DNA of 64,000 bases, taken from the NCBI GenBank assembly GCA_963921825.1, contig OY997593.1, forward strand, positions 45,523,111-45,587,110. Direction: 5' to 3'. This document shows positions 46,229-57,254 of the stretch, piece by piece; position 1 is the first letter of the stretch; every line of letters begins with the position of its first letter. A program made the position numbers and the translations under genes. Under the pieces are notes generated by a model. It searched no databases, was not told where the DNA came from, and saw only the letters and a list, made by a program, of their open reading frames with translations. The stretch is from Erodium maritimum (Eukaryota > Streptophyta > Magnoliopsida > Geraniales > Geraniaceae).

Positions 46229-47883
46229 CACCACCCCGGGTAACCACAATCACACGCACAATCACAGGCAAGTTCAATCACACAGGCACTCAAGGCCACT
46301 CAAGACTCCTCAACAGTCAAGACTCGGGCTCAACAACCCCACGGGCACTCACTGCCACTCAAGACACACCAACGGTCAAGACTCGGGTTCAACAACCCCA
46401 CGGCACTCACTGCCACTCAAGACACCAAATTAAAATACACGGGCTCTCATGGCCACCCAACTCAACAATAAATAACACGGGCACTCAAGGCCACCCAAAC
46501 TCGACAACAAATAACACGGGCTCTCAAGGCCACCCAAAACACCAATTTAAATAACACGGGCTCTCAAGGCCACTCAAACGCAACAACAATTAACGCGCAA
46601 CAACCTCCGGCATAATCGATGCCTCCAACAGTCCTAAGATCACTAGTTTCACAAACAACCTCCGGGCATGGTCATATGCCTCCAGTGCTCCTAATATCGA
46701 CAGTTTCACAATCAACCTCCGGGCATGGTCATATGCCTCCAGTAAAACAATTATCGCTAAATTCTCTGTTCCTACGACACTACTAAGTGTCACATGCTTT
46801 TCTCATAATTACTAAATTCCCGTAACATGCTTTTCTGATAAACGCTACAACCCCGTATCATGCTTTTCTAGTATTTAAATTAAACCTACTCAACCCACGA
46901 CACCCCGGTGTCACATGCAAATCTACTGTTAACTTTCCCTAGTCAGGGCCGAGATCCGGCTACTTTTCCCTACCTCAACCGAAGAGCACCCGCTACGCTT
47001 CCTAGCTGCAGACGTTCTGGCTCGCTACCTCCGGGCTTCACTTCGATCGAAGCCGGACGCTAAAGATAACACGAAAGCCATAAATTAGCGGCGGTTCTCA
47101 GGTTAATTTAAAGGTCACGATTAAACAAGTTTAAAACCGACAGTTGGCCTTTAAACTAGAGCGGGATAAAAGTGGGGTCACGGCGAATCGGGTTTGAGTA
47201 CCCGTGCACCGAAACCGGTGCACGTTTCCGAGGCACGGTCCCAATGCACGAATCCCGAGGTCCGATTCAGCGGTCCGCCTTTTTTCCTTTCTAAACCCAA
47301 TAAGCAGTCCATTTTAACCAGAGTTCCAGCTTCGTTTAACTGCTCAAATTCCGTTTTAAATCCGTTTAACGTCTAGCTTAAACGTTCAGGTTCCCGATCT
47401 CAATCCTGTTTCAATCCAAAATCTTAACAAGAAAACCTTTTGCTCGACTCAGGTTTCGTTTTCCTTTTTGATTAAAACCGTTTATCTCCAAAATTGATTC
47501 TCGTGTTTAAATCCAAATTGATTTTAAATTCTCTCCATTTTAAAACCCTATCCTTTCCATTTAAACCGTTTTCTTTTCCTTTTCTTAAGACTGATTTTTC
47601 AATTTGATACCCTTTTCTTTTCAAATTCTCGATTTTGATTCCAATTAAATCCAACCCGCAGATCCACCCATTTTACGTCCGAAAAACAAACAAAGAATTC
47701 TTTTATTCCAATTATCGTTTTATTACTTTCACTAAAATTACGATACAACAGTCGTTTCAAAACGAACACACAAATCCAGCAGAAACCAAATAAAGGGAAG
47801 ACGGTACGGAAAATGAACCGGCCGCCGGCGAATACGTCGCCGGCGACTAAACCCCCAGGCACGAACCTCACGTGGAGGGAAGG

Positions 47884-47943
47884 GCGGTGCACGGCGGTGC
47901 ACGGCGGTGCACGGCGGTGCACGGCGGTGCACGGCGGTGCATC
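47884..47943. repeat. 10-bp minisatellite in solo LTR
   Basis: GGTGCACGGC repeated six times, perfect apart from the edges. Confidence 0.92.
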
Positions 47944-48460
47944 TCGCCCGTCCCAGATCTGGACAGAGAAGAACGGGCTGTCCCGGATCTGAGTTCGCGC
48001 CGGCGAAACTGCCACGGCTCGGGAGAGGGCGTGGCCGGCGACGGCGAGGCAGCTCCCGCCTCGCTACCATCGAGGACGGCGGCGGCGGCTACGGCACCGT
48101 GAGGGAGGCGAGAGGAGCTCGGGGACGGCGCCGTGGCTGGACGGAGACGCGGAGGGGGCTCGGTGGTCGTGAATCGGACGGAAGAGACGGCGGCGGTGGT
48201 CTCGGGCGGCGGCTGGTGCTTAGCGAGAAGGCTCGGAGACGGAACGGGAGGAGGGCGGTGGTGGCGTGAGAGGAGTGGTCGGAGATGGAGATGGCCGGCG
48301 TCGGGAGGGAGAGACGAGGGGAGAGAGAGAACGAAGGCGAGGGTGGCGTGAGGAGAGGGCGGCGGCGTGGAGAACGGAGAAGAAGGGGAGAGAGATCGGT
48401 TGAGGGGAGCTGCGCAAGAGGGGGAAGGTGACATTCTGTCACTGAAACCCTAAAAAACGG

Positions 48461-48468
48461 CTTTTATA
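48461..48468 (-). promoter_or_regulatory. TATA box of the solo LTR promoter
   Basis: The minus strand reads CTATAAAAGCC, followed about 40 bases on by the GC-rich leader. This is the only strong core-promoter match in the LTR and would drive transcription away from the Ulp1-like gene. Confidence 0.55.
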
Positions 48469-48752
48469 GCCCGGGCCGGTTGCCCTTTGGGCCGCTGGCG
48501 AAGCAGGCCTCAGGCCCAAGCGAGGAGGGAAGGGCCTGGCCGGGCCTGCCTGTCTGGTCAGGCCTGAACGAACCAATTCCCTTTTTTTTTTTTTTTTTTT
48601 TTTAAACACGACTAAAGAATTTAATCGAGATTCAGCCTCGCCTTTACCAAAACCGAAATAGATTTCAACCTCGACGTTCCGATCGAATAAAATTTAAATA
48701 AACTAATCTTTTTACTGAGGCGGTCTTCACAAGTTGCATGTTCGATGAAAAT

Positions 48753-48856
48753 TCCATGTAGTCGTTAGGTGTTTAAGAATGTGAAGGATTCTCAATTTAT
48801 ATTTCCGTTGCGAAGCTTCAGAACACATTTTTTTATTCATTGATTGATGAGTTTTA
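48753..48856 (+). repeat. 105-bp direct repeat, right copy
   Basis: Partner of 45246-45354, lying just upstream of the Ulp1-like start codon. Confidence 0.8.
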
Positions 48857-48888
48857 CATGTTCGTTTAATTTGTTTGTTTTGGTAGTC

Positions 48889-51800
48889 ATGGTACGACTC
48901 AAAATGATCATTCACCGGAAAGATGTTGCAAGGAAACGAGTTGCTAGATTGAGAATTTTGAAACGAGCTGCTACCAGGAAATCCCAAAGGTTGTTGGCTA
49001 CTGCTAGCAATAGGGCTACAAAAGGTACTTTCTAGTACATATTGTCGACGTATTACTGTTGATGTTTTCAATTTCCCAATGCATATGTTTCAATTCATTA
49101 TAATTACTGATGTTTCATTTTGCATATGAAGTTGGTGTTTTCAATTTCCCAATGCATATGTTTCAATTCTTTTGTAAATCAGTAGGGAGTAGTGAAACTC
49201 AACTTCTTTCAGATTTGGTTTAGCTATAATTAATGATGTTTCATTTTGCCTCTGAAGTTGGTGTTTTCAATTTCTTAATAAATATGTTTCAATTCTTTTG
49301 TAAATCATTAGGAACTAATAAAACTCAACTTGTTTCAGTTTTTGGTTTAACTATAATTGAATTCATATGGAAATGCATAGTCATTCATAACATGAATGTG
49401 CTTCTTACAATATGTACTTGCAGATGTTTCATTTTGTGTCTGAGTTGTTGTTTTTCAATTTCCTAATGCACATTGTTCAGACTTTTGTAACTTATTGGGC
49501 AACAATGAAAATTTAAATCAATGTATTTGATTCTTTGTCAGCATACTTGTTTTTTGTAATTTAATTGTATGCAATGGTTTTAATTTCTTGTACACATTGG
49601 TTTGTAAACGAAAGTCTTTTGTTTTTCATATATTTCAATTTCCTAAAGCATATGTTTCAATTCTTTTGTATATCAGTAGGAAATAATGAAAGTCAGTGTC
49701 ACTATTAAACTTGTTTTAGTTTTTTGTTTTAGTCATTCATAACATGCACGTGATTAGTTCATTTCGAAAAGACAATTGGTATTAGTTCATTTGATAATAT
49801 GAAAAAAAATTGCTTTCATGCTGTTAGATTTAAATTATCATTATTGATCAACATGTGTTTCATTTTTATGCAGCTAAATCTCGTCGTTTTTTTCTCTTGG
49901 ATGAGGATTCTGATTTTGAGTCACCGTCAACTGATGCAGTACCAGAATCGAAAAAATCCCATACACAACCACAATCGATCACACAAGTTCCAAAAGTCGA
50001 TGCTGATTCTGTTTTTGTTGTGAGCGATTCTTCTAGTTCTGATTCTGAGTATATTCCTGTGCAAACTTCTAGTAAGGTTGAAAAGAAGACGAGTCCTAAA
50101 ATTGGAATGAAACGTATGATAATGAGTAAGAAGCATTATACGTCTTATGGAGGCCCAGCTCATACCCATGTATTAAAGAAACCAAGACGCATCCCTAACA
50201 AAGTCAAAATTGAAGAATGCGAGGTTAAGAAGGAATGTGTTGATGAAGTGAATTTAGATTCAGATAGTGGTAATAATAGCGATTGCTCTATATACTATCC
50301 ACGTCTAGAATCAAGAGGTTCACCATTGTCTTTGGTGAAGGTCATGACTCGGTTGAGTGAAGAGCAGAGGAAAGCTGTCCAAGAGTTAGGATTTGGATCA
50401 ATCCTTGAGCTAGGTGTGCGCCAAATCCCTCGTGCACTAGCATATTGGTTGGTGCACCAATTTAACAGCGTAAACTGTTCCATAACTTTGCCTGAAAGTC
50501 GTATTATTCACATTTCAGCAGTAGATGTGTATTATGTTTTTGATTTCCCTATGGGTAAAAGGGTTGTTCCCGAGAAGAGACAAGATTTGTATGCTCCTGG
50601 ATTTACTGAGTGGAGGGATAGTTATGGGCACGAGAAGTTTGCGGGGAACAACATACGTCCAAGTGATATTGGTGATAGAATGATGAAGACTCCAGAGGTC
50701 TACCCGCAGTTCACTAGAGATTTCATTTTAATGGTTATTAGTGTTCTAGCTGATTTTGGGGTGAGTCGGTTCGTTTCACTATCATATTTTGACGCATTGG
50801 AGGATATGTCAAGGATACACGAGTTTAATTGGTGCCAGTTCGTTGTCATGAAATTGATCGATCATAAAGAGAAGTACGAGTTGTCTAGTAAGGCTAGTAA
50901 GGCAAATCCTTGGTTTGACGGACCTATCCTTTTTTTAGTGGTTAGTATTACTTATTTCCTTTTTAATGTATGTCTTTTTTATTACGTTGTTATTATTTCA
51001 ACTCTCTAAATCACATTTTTCAAAACTGTATCCCCTTCCATATGTGTTTTTTTTCTCAAAAATAGTTTCAATATTACAAATTCCTTACACAAAATTTTTA
51101 TATTTAAAAAAATCATAGAGTTCAACACAAGATTTCAGTACATAATTTATTGTTGTTTCAAAAATATGCGTCTGATATTTCATATACAACGTTTGTAGCT
51201 GTTATATCTTGATTGGATGGAAATCAGAGGTCCTTCACCCATTCCCAGAGTTATTCCGACTTTTACTGGATGGACTTCAGAATTCATCCGAAAGATTGAA
51301 CAATTCGAGATGGACAATGGTGGTTTTGGGAAAGGTTATTTGCTTGCACCACCTATTGATGCCCCAGATTCAATTTTCAGAAGCTTTCGACCAGCAGCCC
51401 AACGTCCTGATGCTTCTAAAGGAAAACGTAAAGTTGAGGAGGAGGATGATGATAAGGTACAAGTATACATTAAAAAAAATTCATTTTGTACAGTTTCATT
51501 TTTTAAATAGATAATTAGTTATTTTTAATTTTATAGTATTCAATAACAATTAGGAATTTTATGTAACAGGATGGGATTAAAGAGCTTTGCAAACTTGGTC
51601 GTGATGTTATAAATAGCGTTGTCGGTTTTCGTGATCAATTGTCAACAAAAAAGAAGCAACATCCACATAGCATGACATTAAAACGTTTAGAAAAAGCATT
51701 TAAGGAGATGGTTGGGTGTCCATCGAGTCCGCTAAGCGAAGAGAATCCTGATGAGGGTGAAGATTCTTTTTGGGGCAATAAGATTTTATTAGATACTATT

Positions 51801-53652
51801 GACGCTTTCACAAAGGTCATTATCGATATGACTCCTACAAAGCCATCTCCTGAAAACAAGAAAGACAAGGATCCCATTGCTTCAAGATTTGATATTGGCA
51901 ATTCTAGTCAGGAGATCAATACTGATAGTGGATTTAAAATACCAGCTGTACCAGGGACAGTTACATCTACTGAGCTGGACAAGTCACATCCAACTTCATC
52001 TACTGTTCATACTCCTATATCATTGAATCGAGCTGCCGAACTTCGTTTCAAAGATCAAAGGGATCCCATTGCTGCAATGTTTGATATTGGCATTTCTAGT
52101 CAGGAGATCAATATTGATAGTGGATTTAAAATACCAGCTGTACCGGGGACAGTTACATCTACTGAGTTGGACAAGTCACATTCAAGTTCATTTACTGTTC
52201 ATACCCCTGTATCATTCAGTCAAGTTGTCGAACTCCGTAACAAAGATGAAAGGGGAATCAAGCTTCCTGCACCACTTGTATCTCCTTTTTGTGTTAGGGT
52301 TACTGATGTTACATCACCACTTAAGTCTGATGAGAAGATGATTTTCCGATGGTTGTTGGCCAACATTACTAATGAAGAGTAAGTTTATAATGAGAACATC
52401 ATATAGTTTGTTATCTTATATATCCTCTTTATGTTGTTATTAACGATGTTTCATGTTCTTTTCACAGGATTTCAGATGCTAAACGCAAAGAGTAAGATAT
52501 TACATTATTTTCTTAATGCTTTGTTCAAGGTTTTGTCAGTATATATGATCCATATTTGAATTTGCTTGTGTTCACATAGGCTGATGTATATAAAATATGG
52601 TGATACTTCTGTGCTGAAACATGATTTGGAGACGTTGGACATTGGATCTGAGGTTGATGTCAGTGTAATCAATGCATGGTGTAACTATGTTAACCATGAA
52701 GAAGTTCGGAGGAATCCCGATTCAGCTTCTAGATTCTGTTTCTCCGTAGATACAAGCGTATGTTCTTTTTGCTTTATAATTCGGTTGTTTCATAATATTA
52801 TTTATGCTAAAATAACGTCATACAATTTTACAATTCATTTCAGCGTAAGATTTTGGCTGATGCGAACGATACTATTGTGATTGATCAGATCAAGTTTGAG
52901 TTGAATCATTACCCTAAGTTGAAGATCAAAATAGAAGATACTGACTTGGTATGTGAAACTTAAGTAGCTGAAAGTTACTCTACATAACAATATTCAATAC
53001 CTTCTCATATTATTTTCAGAATACCAATTCATATGTTTCATATTATTCTTCATTTCAATTTTATTAGTTACGTATTCATTTATTCTTCTTTGTAGGTTTT
53101 TTTCACTGTCATATTGGGGAAGCACTTTTTTGATGTTTGCATCGATCGTAAAAAACCATCTGTTGATATTATTGATAACCTCATTTCCGATTATACGGAC
53201 AATGAGCAATATGGGAAAGTAGTATACAAGCTGGTAAGTTTTCTTAACAGTTTTATACGTTCGTTTCCATGGATGTGACATTAACTAATATATATGATGC
53301 TTTTCTTTTGTAAGCGTGACATTTATGCAAATCTTATTGAAGACAAAAACATAAAATTGGCAAACAAAATTCGGAAGTTGGTGCCAAAACGCATCTCTCT
53401 TCCGTGGGCATCCAATTCAAATGTCATTGACTGTGGTATCTTTTCTATGTTTCACCTGGAGGCTTATATTGGTGTAAGTAAGTGGAAAAGTGTGCTTAAG
53501 AAAGATTGTGTAAGTGCATTCAAGTTTTGTACAAATTTCATATGTTGTTGTTGTCATTCTTTTGCCCATTTTTCAAAATGAATCTCGTTTTTTTTCCTTT
53601 TATAGGATGATCAGCTGGACAAGTTAAGAGTTCGATATGCATACAGACTAAT
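48889..53652 (+). CDS. Ulp1-like (C48) cysteine peptidase gene, ten exons, last exon interrupted
   Basis: Ten GT-AG exons keep one frame: 48889-49024, 49874-50940, 51199-51456, 51570-52378, 52468-52491, 52580-52757, 52844-52948, 53096-53233, 53315-53509 and 53606-53652 (then LTR). That is 985 codons with no stop. The N-terminus is basic, followed by a Ser/acidic stretch, a conserved region of the plant Ulp1-associated type (LSEEQRKAVQELGFGSILEL, near residue 160), a linker with a 64-residue tandem duplication, and a C-terminal peptidase domain. Likely triad: His869 (GKHFF), Asp883 or 886 (VDIIDN) and Cys945 (DCGIF). The usual oxyanion Gln appears as Asn939. Ulp1 enzymes remove SUMO, but this group is mostly uncharacterised and is often carried by Mutator-type elements. 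A young LTR retrotransposon enters the last exon after ...AYRL; the frame then runs about 25 codons into the LTR to a stop near 53730. Confidence 0.82.
51861..52244 (+). repeat. 192-bp in-frame tandem duplication inside exon 4 of the Ulp1-like gene
   Basis: Two copies of 64 codons, period 192 bp, both containing SSQEIN, DSGFKIPAVPGTVTSTELDK and VHTP. About 80-85% identical as protein, with the frame preserved. Confidence 0.9.
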
Positions 53653-56609
53653 TGTAATAACCACTTCTGGTCAACGTCAGTCAAACCTGCGAAAAACAGG
53701 AAAATTTAAAAATTTTAAGACAGACACTTAACTTAACTTAAATTGACCCCGAGGGTCATGCCGGACTTAAGTTGACCCCGTTATCGACTAAAATGAGTTA
53801 CGGGGGACTCAGGGCAACTTCCTGGTCATTTTGGGAAAGATTGATTTTTCGCTGGAAAAGTCACCCGAGCGACGTTTTGGTCCATTCGAGGACCGTTTTG
53901 GACCCGAAAAGCTTAGCCGTCGTCGTAGCGGTCTTAGTTGGGCCGTTTCCTTGAAGCCCGTCCAGTTTAAAATATTTTTGGGAAAAGTGCCCGTTCGGGG
54001 CCCGAAACGTCCGTTTTTCGCGAATCTGATTGGAAAATATCAACTAGATATTTTCCAAAAGGTATGGGACCCACCTTGACACTTGTCAAGTATATGGTGG
54101 TGTAATTTTTGGAGGGAAAATGGGTGGATGTGGTGAGTTGGCCGAGTAAAGGGTAAAAGGGAAAGGAATTGGAGTTAGTTGTTATTTGTTTTAAAAATTA
54201 GAAAGAGGAAGAGAGGTTTTAGAGAGAGAAGGAGAAGGAGAAGAAGAGAGAAGAAGGAAGGTTGGGCTAGGGTTGGTGATCGAGCCCTTGGATCGAGTCA
54301 AAGCAAAGAGCAATCCCGTTCCCCTCATTCTCCTCTACGGTAATACCCGAACCGATTCTCGTTTCGATTATTTTCAAGAGCTAGGGTTTGGTTATAAAAT
54401 TTGGTTTAGGGTTGTGTAGAGATTAGAGAGGTGTTGGAGACGTTTTAGAGGTGTTTGGGAGAGAAATTTCACGTTTTCCGGTGACCGGAGGCTCGGGAGG
54501 AGCTCCGGCCACCGTGGGTGGTGGCCGGCCGGCCATGTGGTGGCTGGCCGGAGGTGGCAGCAGCCACCACTTGGTGGCCGAGCCCCTCCCTCAAACCCTA
54601 GGGTCTCGGCCAAGCCTCTTGGGTGGGGCCCACGTGCTCGGTTGCTCGGGTTTTAATGTTCGGGTGGTTTAAAACGTCCCCCGGACCACTTTATCCTTAA
54701 TCGAATCGAAATTTGGAATTAAATTGGAGAAGTTGTAATTAACGGGTTTTGGGAAACTTTAAACGTTAATTAATTGACTTAGAAGTCGGAATTCAATTCC
54801 GTCAAGTGCGTTGGGTTCCTTGAAATATTCTAAGACCGTAGAAACGAAAACGGGGACTTTTGGAGCCCCGGAAGGCAATTAACCAAAACCGGGCAGATTC
54901 GCCATGTCGGGCGAATCTGGCCCTTACGGGTCCTTTATCGGCAATATCGAGTATTTGGGAAGTTTGGGAGTGATCGGCATTGTCGGGGTTACGTTTGGGC
55001 GTTAAGTTTATTAATTTTCGGTTTACTCGTACTAGTTTAAAAGTACTTTAAATTTGTGTTCTTTTAGATCGTGCTACGGACCGAGGCAAGGGGAAGCTCG
55101 GCGAGTGACTGAGTGTGCTTCGGGTGTTGTTGGAGCGCTTTTGGGATTGTATACGAGGTAGGGAAAAGTAGCCGGATCTCGGCCCTGATTAGGGAAAGTT
55201 AATGGTAGAATTGCATGGGACACCGGGGTGTCGTGGGTTGAGTAGATTTATTTAATTATTAGAAAAGCATGATACGGGATTGTAGCGTTTAAGAGAAAGG
55301 CATGTGACACTTAGTAGTGTCGTAGGAACATAGAACTTAGCGATAATTGAATTACTGGAGGCATATGACCATGCCCGGAGGTTGTTTGTGAAACTAGCGA
55401 TTTTAGGACTGTTGGAGGCATCGAGTATGCCGGAGGTTGTCGTGCGCTTTATTTAATTGTTGAGTTTGGGTGGCCTTGAGAGCCCGTATTTAATTGTTGA
55501 GTTTGGGTGGCCTTGAGAGCCCGTATTTAATTGTTGAGTTTGGGTGGCCTTGAGAGCCCGTATTTAATTGTTGAGTCGGGGTGGCCATGAGAGCCGTGTA
55601 TTTAATTTGGTGTCTTGAGTGGCAGCGAGTGCCCGTGGGGTTGTTGAACCCGAGTCTTGACTGTTGAGGTGTCTTGAGTGGCCTTGAGTGCCTGTGTGAT
55701 TGAACTTGCCTGTGATTGTGATTGTGGTTACCTGGGGTGGTGAGTTCTAAAGGTCGACAGCCTGATCCGACTTAGTGTCGATGAATTGCGAGTTCTAAAG
55801 GTCGACAGCCTGATCCGACTTAGTGTCGATGAATTGCGAGTTTTAAAGGTCGACAGCCTGATCCAACTTAGTGTCGAGGAATTGCGAGTTTTAAAGGTCG
55901 ACAGCCTGATCCGACTTAGTGTCGAGGAATTGCGAGTTTTAAAGGTCGACAGCCTGATCCGACTTAGTGTCGAGGAATTGCGAGTTTGAAAGGTCGACAG
56001 CCTGATCCGACTTCGTGTCGAGGAATTGCGATAGGTCGAACCCTGACCTGATTGAGATTGGTTACTGAGCAGCTGGTGTGCGATCCTTTGTGATCTTGTT
56101 TGGTGTTGTGTCGTTTCGTTCGAGTCCCTGAGGAGGTCGTCGATAGTTGTATTGGGTCTACACTGTTTTTATCGAGTGTCGAGTCTGTTGAGGAAGGTGA
56201 CGGGTTGTGGGTCAGTTGAGTACTTGAGTTGGGGACTGTAGTCCCGGTGTTGGGTTTGGTTTTAGTGTTACTGGCTTTTTCTGCTAATTATGCCATAGTC
56301 AGTCTGTTATCCGTGGAGGTGAGCGAACGCTCACCCCTAGATGCTTTTCCTACAGGTACTGATCACCGGACGGACTAGGTTAGCTCTCGAAGTTCATGGA
56401 GCTTGGAGCGGAGTCTGGTCTTTACTTTTGTTGAGTCTAGTGACGGATGTTGTACCTTGTCCACTTGTTGGGACGTTTTTGTATTGTAAATGCTATTATT
56501 TTGAGAAGTAAATGGAAATGTCAAAGCTTTTATTGAAAACAGGTTTCAAGTGTTCATGTTTTTAAAAGTTCGCGTCCCGAGTTCGGTTCGCTGAAATCGG
56601 GGCGTGACA
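53653..56609 (+). mobile_element. 5' LTR of young Tekay-type element
   Basis: 2957 bp, TGTAATAACC...GGGGCGTGACA. The overlapping 1895 bp of the 3' LTR differs at one site I could find (A54149 against T62602). The five bases before it are CTAAT; their partner lies beyond the window. It contains a 37-bp repeat (about 55450-55590) and the 48-bp repeat. Confidence 0.95.
55742..56029 (+). repeat. 48-bp tandem repeat, six copies, in Tekay 5' LTR
   Basis: Copies start at 55742, 55790, 55838, 55886, 55934 and 55982. Each contains GGTCGACAGCCTGATCCGAC. Sense-strand counterpart of the array at 45941-46228. Confidence 0.92.
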
Positions 56610-56612
56610 GTT

Positions 56613-56624
56613 TGGTATCAGAGC
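56613..56624 (+). other. Primer binding site of Tekay element
   Basis: TGGTATCAGAGC, complementary to the 3' end of initiator-Met tRNA, three bases after the LTR. The next 630 bp up to the gag start are untranslated leader. Confidence 0.93.
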
Positions 56625-57254
56625 TCGAGGTTTCAAACCTCGGACTGTCCGTCACTTAGGGGGGAGAGTCGAGTCAGTGTAGACCCGTCATGTCTTGAGT
56701 CTTCTTTGTGTTCGTGCGTATGTTACAGTATTTTGTTGCTGGCATACTGATTGTGTGTGATTGCGTGAACTGTTTTTAACTGTCGCGGGTCGACTCAGGA
56801 GCGCTCCTGTAGTCGAACGTGACGGTGTTGATGTCAAGTCGGTACAACGTGGTTCGGGGACGCCTGAACCGGGTTGTAACTACGTGATGTCAAGGAACGA
56901 AGTTTTAAAATGAAAGGGTGAAGGTTTTAAAATTATTGGCCCTGTTGGCATGTCTTGAACTTGATTGGCCCTATGGGCATATGTTTGATTTTTGATTGGC
57001 CCGGTGAACGGGGGTCGTCGTGTTGTGTGGGTTGGTTTGCCGTCGCTTGTTTGGTGCACGTCGGTGCGGTCTCGTTGTGGTCTCGTTTACTAATGCTAGT
57101 ATATAAAGTACGTTTAGCTTGAGCGGTGTAGCGCTTTAGTGATAAGCACGTTAGTGTAAGCTTAAGAGGGTGGACGTTAGTGCGTTTGTACTGTCGTTTT
57201 TATTTAAGTTCGCAAACTGAACGTTTGCGTGTATCCGTGCAGAGGATACTGTTT

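Larger units (their letters stand above)
45355..48731 (-). mobile_element. Solo gypsy LTR, 3377 bp
   Basis: Bounded by TGTCACGCCCC on the left and GTCTTCACA on the right, that is TGTGAAGAC...GGGGCGTGACA on the minus strand. It is flanked by a perfect 5-bp duplication AGTTG (45350-45354 and 48732-48736). No primer site or polypurine tract is present, so it is a solo LTR. The terminal 200 bp and the 48-bp repeat array resemble the Tekay LTR at 53653-56609, making it a related family. The interior holds a GC-rich block (47800-48420), a 10-bp minisatellite and a T run (48581-48603). Confidence 0.93.

Noticed and set aside
47868-48434. 188-codon Pro/Ser-rich minus frame in the solo LTR
   Set aside because: GC-rich leader and minisatellite sequence with competing frames on both strands. 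No domain.
48220-48442. Possibility that the solo LTR contains a host first exon
   Set aside because: The AGTTG duplication and TG...CA ends show the whole 3377 bp arrived as one LTR.
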